From Emticicia sp. BO119 (GTDB taxonomy: Bacteria; Bacteroidota; Bacteroidia; Cytophagales; Spirosomataceae), in assembly GCF_013912375.1 (NCBI RefSeq), contig NZ_JACETV010000001.1:806001-870000 (forward strand): a DNA stretch of 64,000 nt, given 5' to 3'. The first letter of the stretch is position 1. Every line of letters begins with the position of its first letter. The notes under the pieces are model-generated. The model was not told where the DNA came from and ran no database searches. It saw nothing but the letters and a program-made list of their open reading frames with translations. The translations under genes and the position numbers were made by a program. Below are positions 36,954 through 45,272 of this stretch, one piece after another.

Positions 36954-37283
36954 ATGAATGCAAGAGTAAAACAACTTTGGATTGATGCCTTAAGGAGTGG
37001 TAGATATTATCAAACCTTTCATGAATTTCGAGTTCAATTTATTAACGATTGCGATTGTTATTGTGCATCTGGTGTGCTAATGCATCTCTATAGCCAAGAG
37101 GTTACTAGAATTTCAAATTGGGATAGTATTCCAATCGAGGTTTTAGAATGGGCAGAACTTCCAACAGCGACCCCTAGTCCGAATGATTCTGCTAACGAAT
37201 TCAGTATTTACGATGTAATTGAATTGAATGATGGGTTAAAATCATTTGCTGAAATAGCTGATTTTATTGAAGAACACTTTTAA
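36954..37283 (+). CDS. Conserved phage/plasmid small protein of unknown function
   Basis: 109 residues. The pattern WIDALRSGRYYQ, then a Cys-containing CASGVLMHLY, then VLEWAEL, and finally ELNDGLKSFAEIADFIEEHF is one I recall from many phage and plasmid hypothetical proteins. No function has been assigned to it as far as I know. A promoter probably lies in the 93-base gap upstream, which contains TAGTTTCGGG. Confidence 0.6.
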   Translation: MNARVKQLWIDALRSGRYYQTFHEFRVQFINDCDCYCASGVLMHLYSQEVTRISNWDSIPIEVLEWAELPTATPSPNDSANEFSIYDVIELNDGLKSFAEIADFIEEHF

Positions 37284-37294
37284 CAATCTCAATT

Positions 37295-37498
37295 ATGACT
37301 AACAAGAAAGCCAATGAAGTAAAGCAAGATATTGAGGCATTGCTTAAGAAACATGGGGTTGATAATTATTACATAATGTTTGGCGATACTAACGATGTTT
37401 TCGTAAAAGGTCATGTAAAAGATGGAACTCAACTATCAATGTATTGTAGTGCTTTTACAGCGGTATTAATTGCTAATGGTGAAACTAAGAAATATTAG
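37295..37498 (+). CDS. Small helix-strand protein, relative of the 31835 gene
   Basis: 67 residues: helix VKQDIEALLKKHG, strands NYYIMFGD and DVFVKGHVKDG, helix SAFTAVLI. Similar to the 77-residue protein at 31835 and to single units of the two-repeat proteins at 29488 and 31222. Function unknown. Confidence 0.55.
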   Translation: MTNKKANEVKQDIEALLKKHGVDNYYIMFGDTNDVFVKGHVKDGTQLSMYCSAFTAVLIANGETKKY

Positions 37499-37502
37499 AA
37501 AA

Positions 37503-37940
37503 ATGGAAAATCTAACTGAAAAGCAACAAGAAGCATACATACACTTCTTAGAACATTATCCCAAAGCCGTAGATAGGTATATATATGGTGGTATGGCTAA
37601 AGACCATGTTATTTCTCAATCAATTGTAAGCATTCTAATCAAGAAAGGTTATTTAGTTAACGCGAAGCCTAAGCTAAACGCTTATGAGAGGTCGTTATTT
37701 CTTGCTATTCCACAAGATGAAGATTTAATCAATCTGCCATTAGAAGTTGGTTTGGCTTTTGATAATGGGTTTCGTTTAACAGAAGTCTTAAGGGTTAATG
37801 AAAAGATAGTAGTTGCAAAAATTACTTATCCATCAGGGCATCAATACAATGCTCATTGGCCTATCAAACATACCCTTTGGGGCATTCCTGAGGATTTGAA
37901 GCCCAAGTTACGTTCAAACGAGCAGGAATCTATGTTCTAA
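37503..37940 (+). CDS. Unknown phage protein
   Basis: 145 residues from the ATG at 37503 (MENLTEKQQEAYIHF), preferred to an upstream start that would overlap the previous gene by 29 bases. Soluble; the N-terminal half is helical, the C-terminal half beta-rich with GHQYNAHWPIKHTLWG. No family recognised. Confidence 0.55.
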   Translation: MENLTEKQQEAYIHFLEHYPKAVDRYIYGGMAKDHVISQSIVSILIKKGYLVNAKPKLNAYERSLFLAIPQDEDLINLPLEVGLAFDNGFRLTEVLRVNEKIVVAKITYPSGHQYNAHWPIKHTLWGIPEDLKPKLRSNEQESMF

Positions 37941-37990
37941 GCCTTTGGCTTGTCTAACGCTCGGTTTTACCTTTTTTTCTCTTTTACAAT

Positions 37991-38070
37991 AACTCGGAGA
38001 CTCCATGCATTCACGTCGTAAATGGCGTCAATGCCGGCAATAACGCCGAATGTGGAGTTAAATGCAGCTA
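37991..38070. repeat. AACGCCA-family element upstream of rep
   Basis: Contains AACGCCGAATGTGGAGTTA at 38042-38060, followed by GCAGCTA, and an inverted relative (ATGGCGTCA) at 38022-38030, preceded by ACTCCATGCAT. The same AACGCCA-N5-GGAGTTA core recurs at 40771 (inverted), 49390 and 49637. Because it covers an upstream ATG at 38062, the Rep start is better placed at 38083. Confidence 0.6.
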
Positions 38071-38082
38071 AATAAATCGGTT

Positions 38083-39615
38083 ATGAGTCAATTTGATATT
38101 TTCGGTAACGTAGCCACGCCAAAAAAGGCGTTGGCAACTGCATTGAAAAATAGTATGCTAAAGCAGGTCAGCAAAAGTCATGATGATGATAACGACACTA
38201 CCCGCGTATTAGCTACAATCAAAACTACTGCAACTATTAAACCTCACGTGATTGTTGTTAGTAGCAAATTCGGAAAAGCTTCCTATCCAGGAAGCCCGGA
38301 AGAGGCCGCTAAATACATTCAATCACAGAACTCATTAAAAAACCTATTACAAGAAACTGATAAGTTGTATAATGGTTATCTCTCGCCGAATACTAAGCGT
38401 ATGATCAAGAAAAGGCTTGACAATTGGCTTACAAGTATCTCAGAGAACGTAAAATTCAAGTATTTAAAAAAAGAGGTCAATAGAAATCAAGTATATCCTA
38501 CTTTCATCACCCTTACCTTACCTGATAAACAAAAACATAAAGACCAAACTATAAAAGATAGGTGTTTCATGCCTTTTATAGAATGGTTAACCAGTGCGTC
38601 TCAGGAAGTTGACCGTAAAGGAAACCCTAAAGGCTGCGGGGTACAATGCTACTTCTGGCGTGCAGAAACACAGAAAAACGGCAATGTTCATTTTCACCTG
38701 ATAGTAGATAGATATATACCCTACGACAGACTTCGAAAAAAGTGGAATCAATACATTGAAAGACTCGGGTATGTGACCCGGTATCGCCAAAAAATGCAGT
38801 TTATCTATGAAAATGGCTTTGTAGTGAATACTAAGCAACAAATGTTTGAAGTTCAGCGATTGAGAAAAATTGCAGACAGGTTCAATAAAACCAAGAAAAT
38901 GCCTAAAATCTCGATGCAAAGATATAGCCGTTTGCTGGATGAAATGAAAGAAGCAACCCGGCTTAACCGTAAGGTATCAGAAGATACTTTGTATGCTGTA
39001 GCGGAAGAAATGCAAAGAGATGCCTATTTCATGGGACAGGATAATAACTGGTCTAATCCTAATACAACCGATATTAAAAAAGTAGATAATATTGCCTCGT
39101 TAGCCTCTTATGTATGCAAATACATAGCCAAAGATGTAGAAACTGCTCCGCTTTTAGCTAATCAGACCTTTGAAGAATCCAACGGAAAAAAGTATGTAGT
39201 TACTGCTACTCAGGAAGACGGAATAACTTTCATAGTTAGTAAGGAAGAATACAAACCCGTTTTCCTCGTCCGTAAAGTTCGGGGCCGTATTTGGGGCTGT
39301 TCTGATAATCTACGTTCAAAAGAAGTAGAATATCCTAAATATGAATTAGTTGAAGAGGAACGCGTATTGGATAGTGACCCTAAAGCTGTTAAAAAGTTCT
39401 ATAATCGTACGCTTGGTAGGAATTACATAGCTACTGAATGCGTAGATGCCGTCAAAAGTGACAAGAAGCATGTACGCGAATTTAGGGTTAATGACTTCTG
39501 TGTAACATATTCAAGCAAACAGGGCATAAAACCTTTACTCACTAAACCCATACAGCAAGACTACACGATTCATTACCAGAACTTATTTAGAAATCTGTAT
39601 GGTACAAGCACCTGA
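38083..39615 (+). CDS. HUH-endonuclease replication initiator (Rep)
   Basis: 510 residues from the ATG at 38083. Motif 1 is PTFITLTLPDKQ, motif 2 (HUH) is NVHFHLIVD with His203 and His205, and motif 3 is ASYVCKYIAK with Tyr343 and Tyr347. The two tyrosines four residues apart are the pattern of phiX174 A and P2 A proteins. It would nick an origin, stay covalently bound to the 5' end and drive rolling-circle replication. Two degenerate homologues lie at 30081 and 30513. This is the only complete initiator in the element. Confidence 0.85.
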   Translation: MSQFDIFGNVATPKKALATALKNSMLKQVSKSHDDDNDTTRVLATIKTTATIKPHVIVVSSKFGKASYPGSPEEAAKYIQSQNSLKNLLQETDKLYNGYLSPNTKRMIKKRLDNWLTSISENVKFKYLKKEVNRNQVYPTFITLTLPDKQKHKDQTIKDRCFMPFIEWLTSASQEVDRKGNPKGCGVQCYFWRAETQKNGNVHFHLIVDRYIPYDRLRKKWNQYIERLGYVTRYRQKMQFIYENGFVVNTKQQMFEVQRLRKIADRFNKTKKMPKISMQRYSRLLDEMKEATRLNRKVSEDTLYAVAEEMQRDAYFMGQDNNWSNPNTTDIKKVDNIASLASYVCKYIAKDVETAPLLANQTFEESNGKKYVVTATQEDGITFIVSKEEYKPVFLVRKVRGRIWGCSDNLRSKEVEYPKYELVEEERVLDSDPKAVKKFYNRTLGRNYIATECVDAVKSDKKHVREFRVNDFCVTYSSKQGIKPLLTKPIQQDYTIHYQNLFRNLYGTST

Positions 39616-39838
39616 GCCCCTAAAACGGTTCGGATGCTGGCAGGTTTTCCCCGGTGGAGATATGGAAAATGAAGCCCTTGGATATGAGATTACAGCCGAC
39701 CGACTTATTGAGTCGGACTGGTGGGTTTCGTTCCTTACCGAACCGAAATTTGATTGGAACACCTTTATCCATGCGTATTTCTTCGCATGCCAAGAAGCAA
39801 AAGTTGAAATGATTAATCTTAAGATGAATTTTTTATAG
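39599..39838 (+). CDS. Small unknown protein overlapping rep
   Basis: 79 residues, overlapping the rep 3' end by 17 bases and touching the start of the methyltransferase gene. Aromatic and acidic (DWWVSFLTEPKFDWNTFIHAYF). No family recognised; it may be translationally coupled in the operon. Confidence 0.5.
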   Translation: MVQAPEPLKRFGCWQVFPGGDMENEALGYEITADRLIESDWWVSFLTEPKFDWNTFIHAYFFACQEAKVEMINLKMNFL

Positions 39839-40560
39839 TGGAAAAACCATTCGAGACATATTTTGGCGGAAAAGGCTCACAGGGAACTTATCAGGCCATC
39901 ATCAACCATATTCGTCCACATCAACGTTTCGTAGAAGTCTTTGCCGGGAATGCTACTATTTCCAGAAAAATGAAACGGGCTGACGAAAATATTTTAATTG
40001 ACCTGAACCCAACAGTGTGCGAACGATTAGTTGAATGTATGGAAGGGTATAAAGTTGTTAATCAATCAGGCATTGAGTTTTTGAAAAATGAGTTAATAAA
40101 TCCAAGTCTATTAAAAACGGCCTATTTTATTGACCCTCCTTATTTGATGGAAACTCGTAAGTCGGCTAATCAATATGAATTTGAATTAATACCCGCAGAG
40201 CATGAAGAATTATTACAGGTAGCAGTTAAACTTGATAATCCGAATAATGATTTACTAATCTGTACCTATCCCCATGATTTGTATAAAGACTATCTAAAAG
40301 GATGGTTTTTATATGAATATCAAAGCACCACACGCGGAGGATTGGCTACAGAATGGTTATTTATGAATTACCATGAATCTGACATTACCGATTTACATGA
40401 TTATACTCATCTTGGTGGCGGACACAGAGAAAGGCAGTTATATCGCAAGAAAATGAAGCGTTGGTTAGAGAATTTTGGCGAATTACCTCAACTGTTCCAA
40501 AACCAACTATTGGCAGAATTGCTCAAGGAGCACCAAATACGGCGTGAGGTGATGAAATAG
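39838..40560 (+). CDS. D12-class adenine DNA methyltransferase (Dam-like)
   Basis: 240 residues from a GTG start. Motif I type block RFVEVFAGNATIS around residue 31-43, and catalytic DPPY at 99-102 (FIDPPYLMET). It transfers a methyl group from S-adenosylmethionine to adenine N6. The specificity is unknown. No restriction gene is adjacent, so it is an orphan enzyme probably protecting phage DNA or regulating it. Confidence 0.85.
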   Translation: MEKPFETYFGGKGSQGTYQAIINHIRPHQRFVEVFAGNATISRKMKRADENILIDLNPTVCERLVECMEGYKVVNQSGIEFLKNELINPSLLKTAYFIDPPYLMETRKSANQYEFELIPAEHEELLQVAVKLDNPNNDLLICTYPHDLYKDYLKGWFLYEYQSTTRGGLATEWLFMNYHESDITDLHDYTHLGGGHRERQLYRKKMKRWLENFGELPQLFQNQLLAELLKEHQIRREVMK

Positions 40561-40856
40561 CTGCAGTAACGCCAATACTGGCGTGCAGGTACCGAAGCGT
40601 GACTCCGCAGCGGCAGGGGATTCAAAGAATTTCACAACTCTGCCTTTAGCGTGACTCGAGTGACTGTATAAATAGCGTGATGAGATCTGAATGTGAAAAA
40701 GCTCAGAACGGTAATGTAATAGTTTTCACGGTAGATATCACAACGCCATTAAAAGAGTGAAACCATGGTCTTAACTCCATTTATGGCGTTTTAGGCCCTT
40801 GAAAATAACAGGAAAAATCATTCCTGATTATAACGCCAAAAACAGCGTGCAGGACC
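40561..40856. repeat. Intergenic region packed with phage repeat elements
   Basis: No gene in these 296 bases. AACGCCA-family elements: 40568-40589, 40742-40760, 40771-40790 (inverted) and 40832-40853. One 39-bp TGTGA element at 40692-40730 (last base G instead of A). CCATGG occurs twice next to the elements. Confidence 0.7.
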
Positions 40857-41732
40857 ATGGAACAATCAAAGACAACGCCATTAATGCAGTTTATTCCGGA
40901 TAAAATATCAATACAAGATTCAGGCTTTCAGCAATTAGTGTTGAGCCTGTTTCCAAATATTGGTATGCTTGATTCAGGTTTTGTGCGAAATGGCTTTACT
41001 GTAGTTACTGCTCCTGATAAGATTGTAAATGGTGAGATTAGAGATTTTAAAGGAGTGCCTGGGCGGTTTGATGGTATCATAGGCGGCTCACCTTGTCAGG
41101 ATTTTAGCGGTTTGAATAGAAATCCCGGTACACTCAGTCAAGAAATGCTTGACGAATATAAACGAATAGTTCGGGAGTGTCAGCCAGATTGGTTCTTATT
41201 GGAAAATGTAACTCGTGTACCTGATGTAGAGATTGAGGGATACTATGTACAAAGATTCAATCTCTCACCAACCGATTTAGGGTTTGAACAATCACGCAAT
41301 AGAACCTTTCAGTTTGGAACTAAAGACGGTCGGATTATCGAACTCCCTGAACCTGTCAAGTATAATGGCAAACGTGAAAGGTGTGTAACAGCTAGTGAAG
41401 GGAATAAACCTGACAGACGGACATTTGAAGAATTTTGTAAGCTACAAGGTTTCACCGAAGTGCCTGAACTCGGCAGTTTTACCAAGTCAGCAAAGTACCA
41501 AGCAATAGGCAACGGAGTGCATTTAGGGGTTTCGTATGTGATAGCACGTTATTTGAAAAACGCCATTTTTTCACGGTATCCTAAGACGATTTTTAATACT
41601 AAAGTATGTGCCTGTGGATGTGGTAGAATTGTCTCTGGAAGAAAGCTAAGTTACAATGATGCTTGTAGGAAAAGAGTACAATTAAAACGTGAAGTTACCT
41701 GGAATGATAACAGTAAAATTGTCACAGTTTGA
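40857..41732 (+). CDS. C5-cytosine DNA methyltransferase (Dcm-like)
   Basis: 291 residues. Motif IV is GGSPCQDFS with catalytic Cys80, motif VI is LENVTR, motif VIII is QSRNRTFQF, and motif X is YQAIGNGVHLGVSYVIA. The target-recognition region is short. The C-terminus has a Cys cluster (CACGCG and NDACRKR) that could bind zinc. The 5' end overlaps an AACGCCA-type element (40873-40891). Orphan enzyme, no cognate nuclease nearby. Confidence 0.88.
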   Translation: MEQSKTTPLMQFIPDKISIQDSGFQQLVLSLFPNIGMLDSGFVRNGFTVVTAPDKIVNGEIRDFKGVPGRFDGIIGGSPCQDFSGLNRNPGTLSQEMLDEYKRIVRECQPDWFLLENVTRVPDVEIEGYYVQRFNLSPTDLGFEQSRNRTFQFGTKDGRIIELPEPVKYNGKRERCVTASEGNKPDRRTFEEFCKLQGFTEVPELGSFTKSAKYQAIGNGVHLGVSYVIARYLKNAIFSRYPKTIFNTKVCACGCGRIVSGRKLSYNDACRKRVQLKREVTWNDNSKIVTV

Positions 41733-42013
41733 TCTAAAAATGTGAGCCTCCGGAAGTAATTATTTGAGCATTATTCACAGACAAGTTTAAACAAGTGTGA
41801 CAGACCAGGAGAGACCAAGTAGCAAAGACTCACATTTTGTCACAGTTGAAAAATGTATAAATGATTGTTTTCAGAAAGATACTTGATTAATAATCAAGTG
41901 CTTATATAATGTTTGCGGCATCAATGTCGCAAACATTAAATGTGATTCGGCAGCCGTGATTTAACCGGTACAATTCACAATGAATTTTTCACAGAAATTG
42001 TTATTTAATAAAT
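41733..42013. repeat. Repeat-rich intergenic region, candidate origin
   Basis: 281 bases. 39-bp TGTGA elements at 41741-41779, 41796-41834 and 41941-41979. Two perfect inverted repeats: ACTTGATT with AATCAAGT (41881-41899), and AATGTTTGCG with CGCAAACATT (41908-41937). The density of palindromes is the highest in the window, which fits an origin or a packaging site. Confidence 0.65.
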
Positions 42014-42292
42014 ATGGCACTACATAAACTAAAAACATGGCCTGAATATTTTCAGGCAGTATGGGCAAAGGAAAAAACGTTTGAAGTCCGTTTAAACGAC
42101 CGAAATTTTAAAGTTGGTAATAAGCTTTGGCTACAGGAATTTGACAATAAAAAGAATGAATTTACTGGTAGATATATCCAAACTAGAATCACTTATATAT
42201 TATTGGGTGGCTCTTTTGGTGTGATTGAGGGTTATTGTGTATTGGGTATTTCAGAAGAAATAGTAGGATTCAATTTTAGTAAGCCATTGTAA
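42014..42292 (+). CDS. DUF3850 (ASCH/PUA-like) protein
   Basis: 92 residues. The sequence HKLKTWPEYFQAVWAKEKTFEVRLNDRNF followed by VGNKLWLQEFD and YILLGGSFGVIEGY is the DUF3850 pattern, a PUA-like beta barrel related to ASCH domains that bind RNA. Such genes are frequent in phages. No catalytic residue is established. Confidence 0.75.
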   Translation: MALHKLKTWPEYFQAVWAKEKTFEVRLNDRNFKVGNKLWLQEFDNKKNEFTGRYIQTRITYILLGGSFGVIEGYCVLGISEEIVGFNFSKPL

Positions 42293-42304
42293 TAGTTTAA
42301 GATT

Positions 42305-42490
42305 ATGGCAGGACAAACTACAAATTTGCCACTAAACAGAGACGAATTTTGCCAACGTTATAGATGCTCAAAAAAAACATTCCAAAGATGGATTACTATC
42401 TATGGATTAGAATCTGCTGTGCCTAATATTAGAAAAATCAAATCTTTTACCCGTAATCAAAGTCAGCTAATTGTGGATATACTAGGTTAG
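42305..42490 (+). CDS. Small HTH DNA-binding protein
   Basis: 61 residues with a helix-turn-helix (RDEFCQRYRCSKKTFQRWITIYGL). No other domain. It may act as a phage regulator or excisionase-like factor. A 10-bp hairpin follows at 42562-42592. Confidence 0.55.
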   Translation: MAGQTTNLPLNRDEFCQRYRCSKKTFQRWITIYGLESAVPNIRKIKSFTRNQSQLIVDILG

Positions 42491-42561
42491 TTAAAATTTA
42501 TATCAATCTGGCTATTTGTGGACAATTATGGTTTGATATGGCCATAATTTGGAAGCGATTC

Positions 42562-42592
42562 TTAAGACTTTGTAATTTTAGTAAAGTCTTAA
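42562..42592. promoter_or_regulatory. Perfect 10-bp hairpin in front of a GTG start
   Basis: TTAAGACTTT (42562-42571) pairs with AAAGTCTTAA (42583-42592), 13 bases before the GTG start at 42606. Its position in front of the start could make it a terminator for the upstream gene or a translational control element. Confidence 0.5.
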
Positions 42593-42605
42593 AAATCTAC
42601 CAATC

Positions 42606-43157
42606 GTGAACCAATCCAATCACCCGACAAAAGAAATCGCTGAAAATGTAAGCAATTGCTTAAAGGCAATCACTATTGCTGATGCCGCAAATGATAGAAT
42701 CGGAGGCGTGTCCATCACTTCTAAACAAAAAGCCTTAATTTCTGCGATTTCTGTCTCTCTCAATTCGGATGAAAATCAAATATCCGAACAATTAATACTT
42801 CGAAAGATCTTGGAAGCTTTGGCAATAGGCGCGTTAATTCCTGCTTCTTCTCTATCTCGGTCATTATCTGCAATAAATAACTATCTGCCTGTTCAGGCAT
42901 TTGACCCGAATCAATACGTCGAAAGGGCGGTATATGATGAACTCAGGTCAGAGTACGACCAGATTTATGCTGATGCAGGCTCAGATAATATAGTAATTAT
43001 GAGTAGAGAAGAATACGAAGAATTAGGATTATCCGAAGAACAAATCGGGGAGATTGTCAACATTGCTCAGCAATATGAGTACCCTACAGCCGTACAGATT
43101 GTTAAACAATACCTATCAGACGAAGAAAATGACGAAGACGTATCTAGCGGTTATTGA
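42606..43157 (+). CDS. Unknown helical phage protein
   Basis: 183 residues beginning at a GTG. Mostly helical, acidic at the C-terminus (REEYEELGLSEEQIGEIVN and a DEENDED tail). No family recognised. Overlaps the next gene by 29 bases. Confidence 0.55.
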   Translation: MNQSNHPTKEIAENVSNCLKAITIADAANDRIGGVSITSKQKALISAISVSLNSDENQISEQLILRKILEALAIGALIPASSLSRSLSAINNYLPVQAFDPNQYVERAVYDELRSEYDQIYADAGSDNIVIMSREEYEELGLSEEQIGEIVNIAQQYEYPTAVQIVKQYLSDEENDEDVSSGY

Positions 43158-43599
43158 GTACTCCGATAAGGGAATCGTAGTGATAGAATCGGAAGAGAAA
43201 TCGTTAGAAGAAATTGCACGATTTTATCAGTATCACGAGGCAATCGAAGCTGAATTGGAACGGGTAACGAAAGAGAACGAATTTCTGCGAAATACCTTAG
43301 AATCGGGCACAATTCGCAATGAACAATTCCTGACTTCTTTGCTCCAAATCTTTACAGCAATCGGGGTTTACGATTCTAAGAAAAACACTTTGAACCTCGA
43401 ACCGATTTTAAAGCCCTATTTTGAAAAAATGCTGGCTGATAATCTGAAAAACGAAAGAAAGAAAAGTAGGCTGGCGCGTAAGTGGGAATTGTGGAGATAT
43501 AAGGCAGGAGTAGATGCCAAAAGCAACATTCTGAATGCCGGATTTAAAGTAGCAATGTTCTTCCTTTTTAAAAAATCAAAAGCCAAAGAAACCAAATGA
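43129..43599 (+). CDS. Coiled-coil phage protein with hydrophobic C-terminus
   Basis: 156 residues from the ATG at 43129 (MTKTYLAVIEYSDKGIV). A coiled coil spans about residues 35-60 (AIEAELERVTKENEFLRNTL). The end is basic and hydrophobic (GFKVAMFFLFKKSK), possibly membrane-associated. Overlaps both neighbours. Function unknown. Confidence 0.55.
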   Translation: MTKTYLAVIEYSDKGIVVIESEEKSLEEIARFYQYHEAIEAELERVTKENEFLRNTLESGTIRNEQFLTSLLQIFTAIGVYDSKKNTLNLEPILKPYFEKMLADNLKNERKKSRLARKWELWRYKAGVDAKSNILNAGFKVAMFFLFKKSKAKETK

Positions 43600-44357
43600 C
43601 CTTTAAAGAAAAGATTTTAGATAAAGTTTTCAATACAGCTACCGATAAAGTAACAAGCGTAGCTGAAAACTTGGTCAATAAAGGTATTGACCAGGCGGCG
43701 GCCAATGTAGCTACAAATTTAGGATTGCAATTTGCCAAACCTGCACCCTATACAAATCAACAAATCATTGAGAGTTACAGAAGCCAAAGGCCCGCTGAAC
43801 AATATGAACAGGTACAACAGCAAGTTCCTCAGCAACCTGTACAACAGCCAATGCAACAATTCTCGAATCCTTTCCTGAATCCAAACTTTGGACAAGTGCA
43901 ATTAGCTTTTGAGCCGCAGGTAATTAACCGATTGGACGAAGTGCAGGTGGAACGATTGGCTAAATACAAAACACAGATGTTTTTTCAGATAAATAACATC
44001 GGTAAAAATGCTATCAGGTTTTTGGGTCAGAAATTCTTTAGTTACAATCTGGAACAAAGTAAGCAGATTGTTGAGGAGTATGAAGCTGGAAGATTTGACG
44101 ATGAGAAGGCTTACAAAAAAGCGAAGTACAAAATCGAAAAAGTTGAGCAGTTGGAAAACATGAAAGATGATGCAGAGCAGGAGAAACTATTTCGTGATTT
44201 TGTAGCTGATGTGATTCTGGATGAACTCAAGAAAAAGAATGAGAGAGGAGAATTGCAGATGCCAACCATGTGGGACATTGCTTTGCAGCAATTCGGGTTT
44301 CATACCTGGGCGGTTTTTTCTCCTGACCTGACTTTAGAGTCTTACTTAGGCGTGTAA
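43596..44357 (+). CDS. Unknown phage protein with Gln/Pro linker
   Basis: 253 residues. After a helical N-terminus there is a QQQVPQQPVQQPMQQ linker (about residues 70-90) and then a helical, charged C-terminal domain (KAKYKIEKVEQLENM). A domain-linker-domain layout of this kind is common in scaffold or assembly proteins, but no family is recognised. It ends at a cluster of 39-bp elements. Confidence 0.5.
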   Translation: MTFKEKILDKVFNTATDKVTSVAENLVNKGIDQAAANVATNLGLQFAKPAPYTNQQIIESYRSQRPAEQYEQVQQQVPQQPVQQPMQQFSNPFLNPNFGQVQLAFEPQVINRLDEVQVERLAKYKTQMFFQINNIGKNAIRFLGQKFFSYNLEQSKQIVEEYEAGRFDDEKAYKKAKYKIEKVEQLENMKDDAEQEKLFRDFVADVILDELKKKNERGELQMPTMWDIALQQFGFHTWAVFSPDLTLESYLGV

Positions 44358-44517
44358 GTGTGATAGATCGATAAATGGTAGAGCCTTAATTTTCACAGAT
44401 GTGATTCATCAGGATAGACCAGGTAGCAATGATTCACATTTATTCACAGATAAAATGTGAACGCCCGGCTGTGATGCAGCTCTCAATATTCACACAACTT
44501 TTTTCACAGGTAATTGA
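44358..44517. repeat. Three consecutive 39-bp TGTGA elements
   Basis: Copies at 44359-44397, 44400-44438 and 44456-44494, plus an extra TTCACA between and after. They separate the gene ending at 44357 from the ATPase gene, whose ATG follows directly. The third copy has the internal TGTGA at offset 14. Confidence 0.75.
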
Positions 44518-45267
44518 ATGCAAAAGATAAGATTATCGGATACTGAATTGGTTAAGGGTTCTAACACAGGTGTATATGGGGCAATGAAAGTCGGGAAAAG
44601 TCATTTCACCAAAATCTTGGCTCTTAATTATTATCTGCAAGGAAAGCCTGTTTTTATCCTAGACCATAATTTCAATGATGATACCTATGGAGATTTCTGG
44701 GGGATTAAACCGGAGATTGTCACACTTGAAGAATTTACCAGCATCAATTGGGCATACGAAAGTAGAGACTTAGTGGTACGTGTCCAGAAAGAACACCCGA
44801 TGGCAGAGTTTGACCATAATGCCTTTTTTGCCTGTGCGGGAGCAATGAAATACAATGTTTTTATCCTGGACGATTTGGGAGATATTTTCGGTAATCAGGC
44901 AACAACTGCCATTAAGAATTTTCCGGCTACGACAGTAAACAATTACAATGAGGTGTTTTACCAGTTCCATAACCTGTACCAGGCGCACCCATTTTTAAGA
45001 GGCAAACTTCAAAATATTGTGTTAAAGTCTTTACCTATTGATTCAACAATACCAGAAGATTTTTTAACACCGTCGAAAATTATTCGTGCCTGTTTGAAAG
45101 AAATTGAGGTAGAAAATAAACCTCTGCCATTTAAGAAAAAGTTTGCATGGCGCTACCTGCACGCCGATGACCAGTTAGTTACTATGCCTAAAAAGTTACG
45201 TATCGACGGCCAAAGAGAAGAATATGTAACCTATTTACAAAGTGAATATTTCGAAAATAAACTATAG
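44518..45267 (+). CDS. P-loop ATPase, candidate genome-packaging or assembly motor
   Basis: 249 residues, no membrane span. Walker A GAMKVGKS is at residues 21-28 and Walker B is in FILDDLGDIFG. The size and the absence of other domains fit FtsK/HerA-type packaging ATPases of tailless phages such as PRD1 P9. Inovirus Zot/pI proteins are an alternative, but they carry a membrane span. It opens the late structural block, which supports a packaging or assembly role. Confidence 0.7.
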   Translation: MQKIRLSDTELVKGSNTGVYGAMKVGKSHFTKILALNYYLQGKPVFILDHNFNDDTYGDFWGIKPEIVTLEEFTSINWAYESRDLVVRVQKEHPMAEFDHNAFFACAGAMKYNVFILDDLGDIFGNQATTAIKNFPATTVNNYNEVFYQFHNLYQAHPFLRGKLQNIVLKSLPIDSTIPEDFLTPSKIIRACLKEIEVENKPLPFKKKFAWRYLHADDQLVTMPKKLRIDGQREEYVTYLQSEYFENKL

Positions 45268-45272
45268 TTCTT

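Noticed and set aside
44518-45267. Inovirus Zot/pI protein
   Set aside because: The P-loop protein has no membrane span and there is no small pVIII-type coat gene; kept only as an alternative.
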